Assembly (NCBI GenBank): GCA_049999765.1
Contig: JBNGIQ010008096.1
Span: 1 to 53,135, forward strand
Reading direction: 5' to 3'
Source of the DNA: Phaeoceros laevis
Lineage: Eukaryota; Anthocerotophyta; Anthocerotopsida; Notothyladales
Length of the DNA: 53,135 nucleotides
Shown: positions 24,659-35,045 of the stretch, one piece after another
Numbering within the stretch: the first letter of the stretch is position 1
Layout: each line of letters starts with the position of its first letter
Translations under genes and position numbers: made by a program
The notes under the pieces: model-generated
Seen by the model: the letters and a program-made list of their open reading frames with translations, nothing else
Database searches by the model: none
Told to the model about the DNA's origin: nothing

Positions 24659-26525
24659 GAGCAGGAGCACTTGTGGCAACAATTGTTTCTGGACCCTACC
24701 ATGTGGTGGGATGACCGACGAGATAAGAGAGCTCCCGTTCCCCTGACTTCCGGCGCAAGGGGTCCGGCAAGGTGCTGTGGTTGAACAACATGTTTAAGCC
24801 AGTTTGGGTTGATGAGCAGCTCGGTTTCTTGGATATGCAGATGGGTCACGGTGCCTCTCCTTCCAAGTCGAGCTCTCCAGATTATCCTGAACCTGCAAGG
24901 CGTGCAGGTTCTGAAATGGTTCCAGGTGCAGCAGTGTAAGGAGCCCAGCACTTCCACATCCGATGGGCCATGGTGCCTCTCCTACCGAGTCCAGCTCTCA
25001 GGATGAGCCTGGACCTGGGAGGCGTGCAGGATCGGAAATGGGCATCGTTACTGCTGTTACCATGAGCACGTTATGTCAGCAGGGGAAGCTTTCTGAGGCC
25101 GTTGGAGCCCTGGAATCTCTGGCGCAGATAGACTGTGGTGTTTCTCACTCTCCTGTTTTACACTGTGCTAAAACTGTGTACAGTAAGAAGGATTTGGTTC
25201 TGGGGCGACGAGTTCATGATCTGACTGTCAAACTTGGGTACGAGTCGAAGCATACCTGGGGAACCATATCTTGCGCATGAATGCAAGTGGAGGTAGGCTG
25301 CAGGAGGCCATGGATCGGTTCAACAGCGTAGGGAAACCGAATGTCTTCATGTGGTTTTCTATTATCTCTGCACATGCGAAGCACGGACAACCGTAGGAGG
25401 CCATACAACTCTACCGTGAGATGCGAAGGTCAGGAGTGAAGGCGAATGGTTACGTCTTTGTAGCTGCCCTTCAAGCTTGTGCATGCTTGTGCATTTGCCG
25501 CCGACTTGGAATCTGGCACAAAACTGCACTCTGATGTGTTGCACAGTGGCAATCCTACTGACTTGTTTGTTGGCACCTGCCTGATGGACATGTATGCAAA
25601 ATGCGGTGAACTGAAAGATGCATGCCAGGTTTTTGACAGCATGGACACAAAGAATGTGGTACATGGACAGCGCTGATCGCTGGGTATGCACAGCAAGGAC
25701 TCGGCCAAGAGGCGCTTGTTGTGTACAGTCTTCATGTGGAGAAGGCGTGCCTCATTTCGGCTGACCATGTTACTTTTGCTTGCCCTCTGAAGGTGTGTGC
25801 AAGCACTGGTGCCTTGCAGAAGAGCAGGCAGCTTCACTCACAGATTGTCAAAAGAGGATTGCTGGATAACGTAGTGGTGGGCACCTGCCTGGTGGACATG
25901 TATGCAAATGTGGTGAGCTGGAAGATTCGCGCCAGGTTTTTGACAGCATCGACACAAAGAACGTGGTGACATTGGCAGCGCTGATCGCTGGGTATGCACA
26001 GCAAGGACTCGGCCAAGAGGCGGTTGTTGTGTATGGACAAATGGAGAAGGTGATCCCCAATTTGGCTAACGGTGTTACTTTTGCTTGCCTTGTGAAGGCG
26101 TGTGCAAGCACTGGTGCCTTGCAGAAGGGCAGGCAGCTGCACTCACAGATTGTCAAAAGAGGACTGCTGGATAACGTAGTGGTGGGCAACTGCCTGGTGG
26201 GTATGTATGCAAAATGTGGTGAACTGGAAGATGCATGCCAGATGCATGAAAACAAGGGATGTGGTTACATGGAATGCCCTGATTGCTGAGTATGGTGCTT
26301 GTGATGAAGGTCCCAAGGCACTAGCTTGTTTTGAGGAGATGTTAGTTGCCGGTGTTTATCCTGATGATGTTACTTCTACTTGCCTTCTAGTAGCATGCAG
26401 TCATTAGGGACTGGTCCACGAGGGTCGTAAACACTTGGATTCCATGGCTGAACAGCATGGCATCAAACCTACTATTGTGCATTACAACTGCTTGATTGAT
26501 CTTCTTGCGCGTGCTGGCCACCTAG
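24659..26525 (+). pseudogene. Inverted second copy of the PDF-PPR gene, degraded
   Basis: The forward strand repeats the architecture of the minus-strand gene. The PDF motif (EHLWQQLFLDPTMWWDDRR; after a one-base frame change near 24741, PDFRRKGSGKVLWLNN and KPVWVDEQL) comes first. A linker and a PPR start (STLCQQGKLSEAVGALESLA) follow, and then PLS repeats very like those at 22167-23893. A stop precedes the PDF motif, and a 122-bp internal duplication breaks the linker frame. There are further frameshifts and stops near 25250, 25396, 25490, 25670, 25910, 26240 and 26407. The 3' part extends further than the other copy, into motifs reading [20 protein letters not shown] and [11 protein letters not shown], before breaking off. 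It cannot encode a full protein. Confidence 0.85.
24841..25042 (+). repeat. 122-bp tandem duplication within the PDF-PPR linker
   Basis: The stretch beginning atgggtcacggtgcctctcc at 24841 is repeated, diverged, from 24963 (atgggccatggtgcctctcc). The period of 122 is not a multiple of three. Deleting one copy places the PDF frame (24742) and the PPR frame (24963) in register. Confidence 0.85.
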
Positions 26526-27091
26526 TGGTGTCAGATTGCCAGATTATCTATCTGCTCTGTAGTGCCTATACTAATCATATCCCTGATTTGACTTCTAACT
26601 TGAAATGACTAAAGACATCGGGAACGAGCCTTCAAATATTACTCAACAAGAATACAATGATAATAATCAGGCCAGAGAAGAGAGGTAGACAGTCTTAGTC
26701 ATGTCCACAAGTAAAGACTTGATTATTCATGAGGTAAAACTGGCAGCTGCCTTAGCACCCAGCAATCCCGTTCTGCGGACACGTCGAGCCACATATATCT
26801 GTTTTCATCTGAGATGAAATTTTGCACATACATCTGCCCCGATCTACAATTGACAAGATTGCCGAATTTTCCGCTCCCCCAGTATCTCGTGCCAACTGAG
26901 GCTGTTGCCTACGCCAAACCACTCCATCTAGGGAAGAAACCAGTCTCATGCCATCTCGGGTCACCTACACTATTTTCACAAGCAACTCAACAACTAAGGG
27001 GACCAGGCCTCATTCATTCTATTAGCAATGCGACATCACCACAAATTCTGAGGACTCATCTGAATCCCTGTGCCTCTTACTGTGAATTTCT
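26526..27091. other. Intergenic region, no gene recognised
   Basis: AT-rich 3' flank of the PPR pseudogene and of the splicing-factor gene, which ends at 27092. I see no further exon of either. Confidence 0.4.
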
Positions 27092-28164
27092 CTACTTTTT
27101 TCTTTTTCTTCTTCTACTTTTTTCTTTTTCTTCCTCCGAGTAAAGATCTTCGCCCCTGCGCCTCTTCTCTCTCTTGTGTGTTTCCCTTTCTTTCTTTCTA
27201 GCTTCCCGGAGCTGTTCTTCCTCCAGCTGTTTCTGTTTTCGTTCTTCTTTCTCTTGCTTTCTCTTCAACCTCTCCTGCTCTTTCTCTTTTTGCTTCAGCA
27301 ACCTGTCTTTCTCAAGCTGTTCTTCCTTACGTTTTGCCTCCTTCTCCTCTCTCTCCATGATTCTCTCCTGCTTCTTACGCTCCTGGAGCTCCCTATCAAA
27401 AGCCTCTCCCTCTTTTATGTCTCCAATGCCAAGGGCTGCTTTCATGTTTAGCAACTGTCGCTCCTTCTTGGCGGCGATTTGATGGGATTCAGTCTCCGAA
27501 GCCCTGAAAATTACATGCCACAGAGAATCAGGTAGCCAAACATATATCCCTACATAACAAAAGAAACAGGAAAGCAACGAGGTTGGCAGAGATGTTTTAG
27601 AGGCTCCCATCAGGGGACCTGTGAGACAAGACACTCTGGTTGGGGTACTAGCAAACTATGATTGACCATGAAGTCCTCCAACCTCTGATCAGATGGCTGC
27701 CACTGGTGACCTACCGAATGCAAACCCTACAGAAAAATTGAACTGCCTCCTGTAATTGGCCCATCTGCTGGCTAGCTGGAAGGTTCAAACTTCACCAGCA
27801 TGCACGGATGCAAGTGAACTCACCTAATGGGCTCCTGCACTGCATTCGACTTGGCCGGGTTACTGGCCTCTTCCTCAAGAAGCTTCCGGTAGGTCTCCAC
27901 CTGCTCCATAATCTCCGCATCGCTGTAGCCAGTCTCCAGCAAGGTGTCTTCCAGCAGCGTGAGCTTCAGCTGAATCTGCCGTTTCCTGTCGTGCTCCAAA
28001 ATTTCCAGATTTGCCTTGCGGGTTACCCCGCCAGTACCCTGCCCATTCTGAAACTCCTGCGGTTCCGACTTGAGGGGCCGCCCCCGCACAAAGAACTTGT
28101 TGGTCTGGATATAGCCATTGGTGCCGGATCCTCGCGGCGTCTGCAGTCCCACGCCGTTATACAT
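27092..28164 (-). CDS. CWC21: CWC21/SRRM2-type spliceosome factor with cwf21 domain, 250 aa, 2 exons
   Basis: Exons are 27824-28164 and 27092-27503, phase closing. The protein starts MYNGVGLQTPRGSGTNGYIQ and continues TNKFFVRG, ending its N-terminal region with LEILEHDRKRQIQLKLTLLE. This is the invariant N-terminus and cwf21 helix of the CWC21/SRm300 family, which contacts PRP8 in the catalytic spliceosome. The second half is one long charged helix of Lys, Arg and Glu runs (EEKEAKRKEEQLEKDRLLKQ and similar) ending SRRRKRKK, with few RS dipeptides, closer to plant and yeast forms than to animal SRRM2. The start is fixed by conservation of MYNG; an upstream open frame lacks an ATG. A nuclear location is expected. 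Confidence 0.93.
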
Positions 28165-29355
28165 GGTGGCGACGACAACAATGGACTGCGGCAGATGATG
28201 ACAAGGCCGTGCCACCTCCTGGAAGAAGGTAGCTCTCCGGGGTAGCTTCACCGCCGCCGGGCACTGACACACCCTTTGGTCCTAATCCCTTTCGTTTGTT
28301 TATTACTTCGTTTGTGGGCAAATAAAGTTTTTACCGAGCGCCAGCCCAAACTTTCCAAGCAAGCACAATGAGCGCAGCTAATGCGGCGTCCTCGGCAGCG
28401 GCCAACGTGCGGTCCCGCGCCGCGGTTTTAGCGGGGTTGAACCCCTCGATCTGGGTCCCTGGTAACAGGGCTAGAGGTCCTCGCGGCCTCGTGTTTCCAG
28501 GCTGTGTTCCGCAGTAGGGCTAGACCGGGTGCAGCTGGCGTGTTACTGGCGAGAAGCCAAAACAGGAGGCTTTGCGCGTTGGCCTGCTGCTTACAAGGGG
28601 GGGTGCGGGGGAGGGTGTGAGTGAGCGAGTGAGAGCGAGAGCTGGCGTCGCACGGCCTTAGACAAAGCAAGCGAGAAGAGGTGCGGACCGGGGAGANNNN
28701 NNNNNNNNNNNNNNNNNNNNNNNNNNNNNNNNNNNNNNNNNNNNNNNNNNNNNNNNNNNNNNNNNNNNNNNNNNNNNNNNNNNNNNNNNNNNNNNNNNNN
28801 NNNNNNNNNNNNNNNNNNNNNNNNNNNNNNNNNNNNNNNNNNNNNNNNNNNNNNNNNNNNNNNNNNNNNNNNNNNNNNNNNNNNNNNNNNNNNNNNNNNN
28901 NNNNNNNNNNNNNNNNNNNNNNNNNNNNNNNNNNNNNNNNNNNNNNNNNNNNNNNNNNNNNNNNNNNNNNNNNNNNNNNNNNNNNNNNNNNNNNNNNNNN
29001 NNNNNNNNNNNNNNNNNNNNNNNNNNNNNNNNNNNNNNNNNNNNNNNNNNNNNNNNNNNNNNNNNNNNNNNNNNNNNNNNNNNNNNNNNNNNNNNNNNNN
29101 NNNNNNNNNNNNNNNNNNNNNNNNGACGTTCTCGACGCAGGCCTTAGACAAAGCAAGCGAGAAGAGGTGCGGACCGGGGAGAGCTCCTCCTGCTGCTGCT
29201 GACTGACCGGACTGGACCGGACCGCCGTAGGAGACTGGTGATGGCGGAGATAACGTCCCGTGGTGGCGCTGGCCGGCTGCATGCCCTAATCAATCTGGCG
29301 ATGGTGGTGGAGGCGGGGCAGATGTAGCTGGTGCGGGGGGCGTGGGTGGCTAGCC
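28165..29355. other. Divergent promoter region with a 428-N gap
   Basis: GC-rich spacer between the divergent splicing-factor and EXO70 genes. The gap spans 28697-29124. The open frames through it on both strands are produced by the Ns and are not genes. Confidence 0.6.
28654..29182. repeat. Identical 43-bp sequences flanking the 428-N gap
   Basis: ggccttagacaaagcaagcg and the following 23 bases occur identically at 28654-28696, ending exactly where the Ns begin, and again at 29140-29182. This suggests a tandem repeat inside the gap, or a sequence placed twice during scaffolding. Confidence 0.85.
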
Positions 29356-31380
29356 ATGGCCAACGCGTGTGACGAGGGGGAGGAGAGGGTGATTGCCACG
29401 GCGCAGCACATTGTGCGCACTCTGGGAACCACCGATACCATGACGGACGACATGTTGCAGATCTTGTCCAAATTCGATGGCAGGTTCTCCACCATGAATG
29501 GATCCCTGGTGAGCAGCCGCAAGCAGCTGGAGAGCCAGCAGCAGCAGCAGTCGCAGTCGCAGGCGCTGCCTCACAATCTGGGGGCCACTCTGCAGTCGGC
29601 GGAGGAGATTGTGATGCAGTGGGACATGGGGAGCTCCGAGGCGGCCAGGCAGTCCATGATCTGGGAGTGCCCGCAGGAGGAGATCAACACCTACCTGCAG
29701 GCCGTGGACGACGTGCAGAGCATCTTCGACGCGCTGTCGCAGACCAACAACGCGGCCTTGACCAGCCGGGCACAGAATCTGGTGCAGCTGGCCATGGCCA
29801 GGTTGGAGGAGGAGTTCCGGCACATGCTGGTGCAGCGGAGCGAGTCCGTGTCCCCCGATTGGCTGCTGGACAACTTCTCCGACTCCTTCAAGAGCAGCTC
29901 TAATGCCGATGACGGGGCGGAGGTGGCGTCGCAGAGCGAGTTCGGGGACGAGGGGGCGGAGGAGGAGGTGCCGGTGGCGGATCCCGTGGGGGATGACCTG
30001 CAGCCGACGCTCTACCTGCTTCCCCCTGACATCGTGCCAGATCTTCACGACATCGCGCAGCGCATGGTGAAGGCCGGGTACCAGCGGGAATGCGTCCAGG
30101 TTTACGCGACTGTGAGGAAAGCGGTGTTGGAGGAGAGCTTGTACAGGTTGGGGGTGGAGAAGACTAGCATAGATGAGGTGCAGAAGATGACCTGGGAGGC
30201 GTTAGAGAACAAAATCAAGAAGTGGATCCAGGCAATGAAGGTGGCAGTCAAGGTGCTGTTTGCCAGCGAGCGGCGGCTATGTGACCAGATTTTCCTGCCA
30301 CCGGTGCGGGAAACCTGTTTCACTGACCTGTCCAAGCCCGCAATCACCGACCTGCTGCAATTTTCTATGGCCATTGCCATCAGCCGGCGGTCTCCGGAGA
30401 AGCTCTTCAAGATTCTGGACATCTACGAAACCCTGCGGGATCTGCTCCCCGAGATTGACACCATCTTCTCCGGAGAGTCGTGCGCCGGCGTGAGGTCCGA
30501 GGCAGCTGGGATTGTAATGCGCCTGGGGGAAGCGGCTAGGGGCACCTTTGCGGAATTTGAGAACGCTATCCAGAGGGACACCTCCAAAAATGCTGTGGCA
30601 GGTGGGGCAGTGCACCCTCTCACACGTTATGTCATGAACTACATCACCTTCCTGTTTGTCTACATGGACACCCTGGAGCAGCTGTTTGGGGACGAGAAGA
30701 CAAATGCCAACGGGTTGCAAGACTCAGAGTACCAACAAGAGGAGGACGGAAGGGGAGGAGGCAGGGACCAGCAGTTGTCTCCTTTGGCTGCACAGACCAT
30801 GGTGATCACACATGTGTTGCAGACCAACTTGGAGGGCAAGTCCAAGCTGTACAAGGACAACGCTCTGACCTATCTCTTCTTGATGAATAACGTGCACTAC
30901 ATCGTGCAGAAAGTTCGGTGTTCGGAGGAGGTCCGAACACTGCTAGGAGATGATTGGGTGAAGAAACGCACTGGCTTTGTCAGGCAGTGTGCCACAAGCT
31001 ACCAAAGGGCTGCCTGGGGTAAAGTGTTTGCTTGTCTAAGGGATGAGGGCATACATGGGAGTGGCGGGTCACTGTCCAGTGGAGTGTCCAGGGTTGTGCT
31101 CAAGGACCGCTTCAAGAGCTTTAATGCTGCATTCGATGACATCCACAAGGCGCAGTCCGCTTGGATTGTCCCTGACCCTCAGCTCCGAGATGAGCTGCGG
31201 ATATCTATTGAGGACAGGCTCCTACCAGCATATCGCTCCTTCCTCGGCCGGTATGGTAATTACTTGGACACAGGGAAGCATCCAGACAAGTATATCAAAT
31301 ATACTTCTGACGATCTGGAGAGACTGATCAATGATCTGTTTGAGGGGACCACCGTTTCACAGAAAGGGCGGGGCAGATAA
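29356..31380 (+). CDS. EXO70: Exocyst subunit EXO70, 674 aa, intronless
   Basis: A single open frame of typical EXO70 length. The N-terminal coiled region contains a Gln-rich patch after residue 55, then WLLDNFSDSF and an acidic linker (about 180-215). The Exo70 C-terminal helical bundle runs from about residue 230 to 660: LPPDIVPDLHDIAQRMVKAG, YATVRKAVLEESLYRLG, LLQFSMAIAISRRSPEKLFK, HPLTRYVMNYI, LFLMNNVHYIVQKV, LLPAYRSFLGRYG, and near the end YIKYTSDDLERLINDLFEG. EXO70 tethers secretory vesicles to PI(4,5)P2-rich plasma membrane as part of the octameric exocyst. Lack of introns in plants is usual for the non-A EXO70 clades, so a B- to I-type member is inferred. An ATG at the start of the conserved frame is used, and 5' GC-rich sequence precedes it. 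Confidence 0.95.
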   Translation: MANACDEGEERVIATAQHIVRTLGTTDTMTDDMLQILSKFDGRFSTMNGSLVSSRKQLESQQQQQSQSQALPHNLGATLQSAEEIVMQWDMGSSEAARQSMIWECPQEEINTYLQAVDDVQSIFDALSQTNNAALTSRAQNLVQLAMARLEEEFRHMLVQRSESVSPDWLLDNFSDSFKSSSNADDGAEVASQSEFGDEGAEEEVPVADPVGDDLQPTLYLLPPDIVPDLHDIAQRMVKAGYQRECVQVYATVRKAVLEESLYRLGVEKTSIDEVQKMTWEALENKIKKWIQAMKVAVKVLFASERRLCDQIFLPPVRETCFTDLSKPAITDLLQFSMAIAISRRSPEKLFKILDIYETLRDLLPEIDTIFSGESCAGVRSEAAGIVMRLGEAARGTFAEFENAIQRDTSKNAVAGGAVHPLTRYVMNYITFLFVYMDTLEQLFGDEKTNANGLQDSEYQQEEDGRGGGRDQQLSPLAAQTMVITHVLQTNLEGKSKLYKDNALTYLFLMNNVHYIVQKVRCSEEVRTLLGDDWVKKRTGFVRQCATSYQRAAWGKVFACLRDEGIHGSGGSLSSGVSRVVLKDRFKSFNAAFDDIHKAQSAWIVPDPQLRDELRISIEDRLLPAYRSFLGRYGNYLDTGKHPDKYIKYTSDDLERLINDLFEGTTVSQKGRGR

Positions 31381-32798
31381 TCATATTTATGTAAAGCTAT
31401 GTCGTTGACACTTTTGGGTGGCACTGGTTGGTCTGTAAACCGATCTCTGCCTTCTTTTGGACTCCAGGAGCTCGCCCGTCAGGTGTTGCTTGCCTGAGAT
31501 TGTACCTAGAAAGCATTTCTTCTCCAGGTTGACCTTTCCAACATCATTCCTCGCTTGTCTCTTGTCCATTTGTTGGGATGAGGATGCCTTGTGAAGTCGA
31601 ACAATGATTAGGTTAAGGGTCTGCAAGCTGCAGGCACAGACCATGCCTGTAGCTTCCACTCCCGTTGGAATGTGGCGTGACTCTGTGTGCAATGATGACA
31701 CTTTAGAGCCGGATGCCATGAGGAACCGTGGTTCCTCTTACTGTGGGGTTTAGAATAAGCTGTGATGGACAACCTGTTTACGTGGAGATGAGTAAGATTT
31801 GTGACTTAGTAGCTTCCATCCCCAAATCGTTTTGCATTGGAAGAGGCTCCGATATCGTGGCCCGCAGCTACTTGAGCCCGAAAGGGCCAAGAGGCATCCA
31901 TAGAAGAAAGCATACGTGTTACTCCTTCCCATGTCTTGACTACAAGTGGGACCTTGAGGTCTGTCGGCTCTTGGGATCGATTGACACGCTAGAAAATGCG
32001 AAAGGCTGTGGTCATCTGTACAGCTGTCCTCTCAAGGCTCGTAACAGGCTGTTCACATTATTTACCATTGTGCCACTTCTCGAGGGCTGCCTGGAGCCTG
32101 CGAATTGCTGGTCCAATCTTAGAGCCCATCCATGGTGGGATCCGCTCCGCTCGCGGGCGGCATTATTCCAAACCCCAAGAGTGGCTAAAAACGTAAAGCT
32201 GGAACTTGTAAATCAAACGAGTCTATAATAAAGATAATCAGCATGTTTCGTCTATTGACATTATTCACGAACAAATCATTTTTAATCCAGAGGAAGGAAG
32301 TTTATTTATAGTAGCTCGGGTTGGGTAGTCGGCTCTGGACCAATCACCGCACTGTCGATAAAGCTGGGAACCTATGGCAATGTGAAAATATGAAGCAATC
32401 ACGTTGAAATTTCAATCAAATGTCTGAAGGTTCGTGCTGAAAGGCCAAAATCGAAGAAGCCAGCCAGGACTGCGACCAGAAATCTGTTGATATGATATGA
32501 CTGGACAATAGTGGACAGCTTCAGGACTGTGAAATGCAGCCAAACGACTGCCTAAACGTAACGCCTGCATTGCGTCCCGTGGTGCTTGCTGCTGATCAGA
32601 GGCACTGTGAGAAAGCCATGCCTGAAGAGCGCAGAACTCGACACCCCCAGGGCGATTGGCAGGACAGCGTTCCTGGGGCAAGGTTATTTGCTCGGCACAG
32701 GGGAAAGGTTCGTTGGCCATGTGTAGACTCTTCTCCAGCTTTGACATGTAACACCTTCCCTACCTCAAGTTTGTAACCGCAACGCATGGATTGCTTAC
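31381..32798. other. Intergenic region, no gene recognised
   Basis: Holds the EXO70 3' flank and the PPR 5' flank. A forward frame of 166 codons at 31728-32228 and reverse frames at 31387-31719 and 32412-32747 carry no recognisable motif and are not called. Confidence 0.4.
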
Positions 32799-35045
32799 AT
32801 GGAGAGCTTTACAGCAGCTGGGAACATCTTTGTGGGAGGCATCTTTGATCCTGCAGTCGCAGGCAACTCCAGAGATGAGCACCTTTGGACTATAAAGTGT
32901 TCCTGGAGTGGTGGTGTATTTCAGAGCAGGTCGCGTTCAGTGCAAACTCGTTGCTTTGCTTCTGAGTCATGCATTGAAAAGAAGCATCTGGCCGAGGGTA
33001 CCCATTTTCCTCCAAAATTGGTGGCTAATGGGTTGGGTCCAGACGGCAGCCATGTGGGGGAATCCCTTGTGGGCATGCTTGTCAGAGGCAGACCGCTAGA
33101 AGATGGGTTGCAGGTTTTTACAAACGTGTCGGAGCAAACTGTTGCGTCATGGACAGCCATTATCCACGGCTATACCCAAAGTGGACAAAGTCGAAAGGCT
33201 CTGCATATGTACAAAACGATGAAGCTTCAAGGCGTGCTCCCGAACAGGAACACTTTCCTCAGCACACTGAAGGCCTGCTGCAGCTTGGCAGATTTGGAAG
33301 AGGGGAAGCTGATTCATGCCGATATTGTGAGAATGGGCTTTGAGTCAGATAGCAGAGTTGTTACTAGTCTCGTCGACATGTATGCCAAGTGTGGGAGCAT
33401 GGAGGAGGGATGGCGTTTATTCGAAGCGTTGCCTTGGCGAGATGTGGCAGCATGGACAGTTGCCATATCTGGGTACGCTCGGCAAGATCAGGGTGACAGG
33501 GCGTTAGAACTGTACAAGCAGATGCAAGAGGAAGGTATCAGCCCAAATGAGAGGACCCTAGTTTGTGCCATTAAAGCTTGTAGCAGCCTCGAGGACAGGA
33601 CTGAAGGGTCCCTGTGGAAGGGCAAGGTCGTACATGCTGAAGCTGAGAGAAAGGGTTATGTCTCTAGCATATTTGTGGGCAACGCTTTGGTGGATATGTA
33701 TGTCAAGGTTGAAAGCATCGTGGATGCACAAGTTGTGTTTGATAGTTTGCTGCTTCGAGATGTGGTATCGTGGACTGCTATGATGGCAGGGTATGTTCAG
33801 CGACAAGAGAGTGACAAAGCTTTCCAGCTTTATGCCGAAATGCAAGAAGAAGCTGTCAGGCCAAACGATCGAACGTTTGTCAATGTGCTCAAAGCATGTG
33901 GCATCCTGGCAAGTGTGGAAAAGGACATTCCTATGGATGGGCAGGTATTGAAGGTAGCTGCTTTTAACAAGACCAGGGGATATCATGAGGAGGTTGCCAA
34001 AAGTGGGTTTCAGTCAGACATATTTGTAGGAAATACTCTTGTTCATGTCTACGCAATGTGCGGTAGCATTGCTGATGCGCAATTCGTATTTGATATGCTG
34101 GGTCAGCGCGACGTGGTATCGTGGAATGCCATGCTTGCTGGCTACGCAGAGCAAGAACAAAGTGACAAAGCGCTGCAACTTTATGCAAGAATGCAGAAAG
34201 AAGGTGTTCAGCCGACCGAAACAACTTTTCTCTGCATTCTGAGGGCATGCAGCAGCGCAGGGGCCCTGAAAATGTGCAGTCAGACTCATGGTAACATTCT
34301 CAGAAGTGGACTGGGGTGGAGTGTTAGAGTTGCAAGTGCTCTTGTCCATGCCTATGGCAAGGCTGGCAGCATGGAGCAAGCACGGCGTTTGTTTGATTCA
34401 TTGCCTCATCGTGATGTGGTCACTTGGACTGCCCTGATTGCAGGCTATGCCCGGCAAGGCAGGTGTGAAGAGAGTGTCAAGTGTTTCAACGAGATGCTAC
34501 AAGCTGGAGTAGGCCCTAATGGAGTTACCTTCATTTGTCTGCTGTCGGCTTGCAGCCATGCAGGTATGGTGGAGATAGGCATGCAATACTTCGAATCCAT
34601 GACCAGAGATTACAGCATCACCGCTACAGTTGAGCATTATGCCTGTTTAATTGACTTACTAGGTCGTGCGGGGCTGTTTACGAAGATTAAGAAGCTGATA
34701 TCAGGAATGCCAATCGAGCCAGACGTGACTGTGTGGCTGGCCCTGCTGGGGGCCTGCCGGAAGCATGTCAATGTAGAGGTTGGAAGATGGGCTTTCAATA
34801 AAGCTGTGAGTTTAGACCCTGCCAACTTCGCAGCATACGGGATGATGGCAAACATCTTTGCCATTGCACACATATGGGACGAGGAAAGGATTATTGAGAA
34901 ACTCAGAGGGAATGCAGTTGCATGGAAGAAGCCTGGTCAGAGCTGGATTGAGCATCACGGGAAGGTGCATACCTTTCAGGTGGGCGACCGCTGTCACCCT
35001 CAAGCTGTCTACGCGAAACTTGACGAGTTAAAAGCACAGATGTGA
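32799..35045 (+). CDS. PLS-class PPR protein, E+ subtype, 748 aa, intronless
   Basis: A weakly conserved N-terminus (about 80 residues, possible organelle targeting peptide) is followed by P-L-S motif triplets such as SWTAIIHGYTQSGQSRKALH, LKACCSLADLEEGKLIHADI and DMYAKCGSMEEGWRLFEALP. The array ends in L2/S2 motifs (LLSACSHAGMVEIGMQYFES, LIDLLGRAGLFTKIKKLI) and an E domain (MPIEPDVTVWLALLGACRKH). A short E+ follows (AWKKPGQSWIEHHGKVHTFQ), with GDRCHPQAVYAKLDELKAQM at the end. There is no DYW deaminase, so as an editing factor it would need a DYW partner in trans. Two L motifs carry an extra stretch between their helices (for example after ACGILA). The stop overlaps the 3' end of the converging PPR gene by 18 bp. 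Confidence 0.95.
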   Translation: MESFTAAGNIFVGGIFDPAVAGNSRDEHLWTIKCSWSGGVFQSRSRSVQTRCFASESCIEKKHLAEGTHFPPKLVANGLGPDGSHVGESLVGMLVRGRPLEDGLQVFTNVSEQTVASWTAIIHGYTQSGQSRKALHMYKTMKLQGVLPNRNTFLSTLKACCSLADLEEGKLIHADIVRMGFESDSRVVTSLVDMYAKCGSMEEGWRLFEALPWRDVAAWTVAISGYARQDQGDRALELYKQMQEEGISPNERTLVCAIKACSSLEDRTEGSLWKGKVVHAEAERKGYVSSIFVGNALVDMYVKVESIVDAQVVFDSLLLRDVVSWTAMMAGYVQRQESDKAFQLYAEMQEEAVRPNDRTFVNVLKACGILASVEKDIPMDGQVLKVAAFNKTRGYHEEVAKSGFQSDIFVGNTLVHVYAMCGSIADAQFVFDMLGQRDVVSWNAMLAGYAEQEQSDKALQLYARMQKEGVQPTETTFLCILRACSSAGALKMCSQTHGNILRSGLGWSVRVASALVHAYGKAGSMEQARRLFDSLPHRDVVTWTALIAGYARQGRCEESVKCFNEMLQAGVGPNGVTFICLLSACSHAGMVEIGMQYFESMTRDYSITATVEHYACLIDLLGRAGLFTKIKKLISGMPIEPDVTVWLALLGACRKHVNVEVGRWAFNKAVSLDPANFAAYGMMANIFAIAHIWDEERIIEKLRGNAVAWKKPGQSWIEHHGKVHTFQVGDRCHPQAVYAKLDELKAQM

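Noticed and set aside
28428-29282. Long ORFs through the 428-N gap on both strands
   Set aside because: They exist only because Ns contain no stops; the real flanks are a duplicated noncoding sequence.
31728-32228. 166-codon forward ORF between EXO70 and a PPR gene
   Set aside because: No motif or family resemblance; likely 3' UTR or intergenic chance frame.
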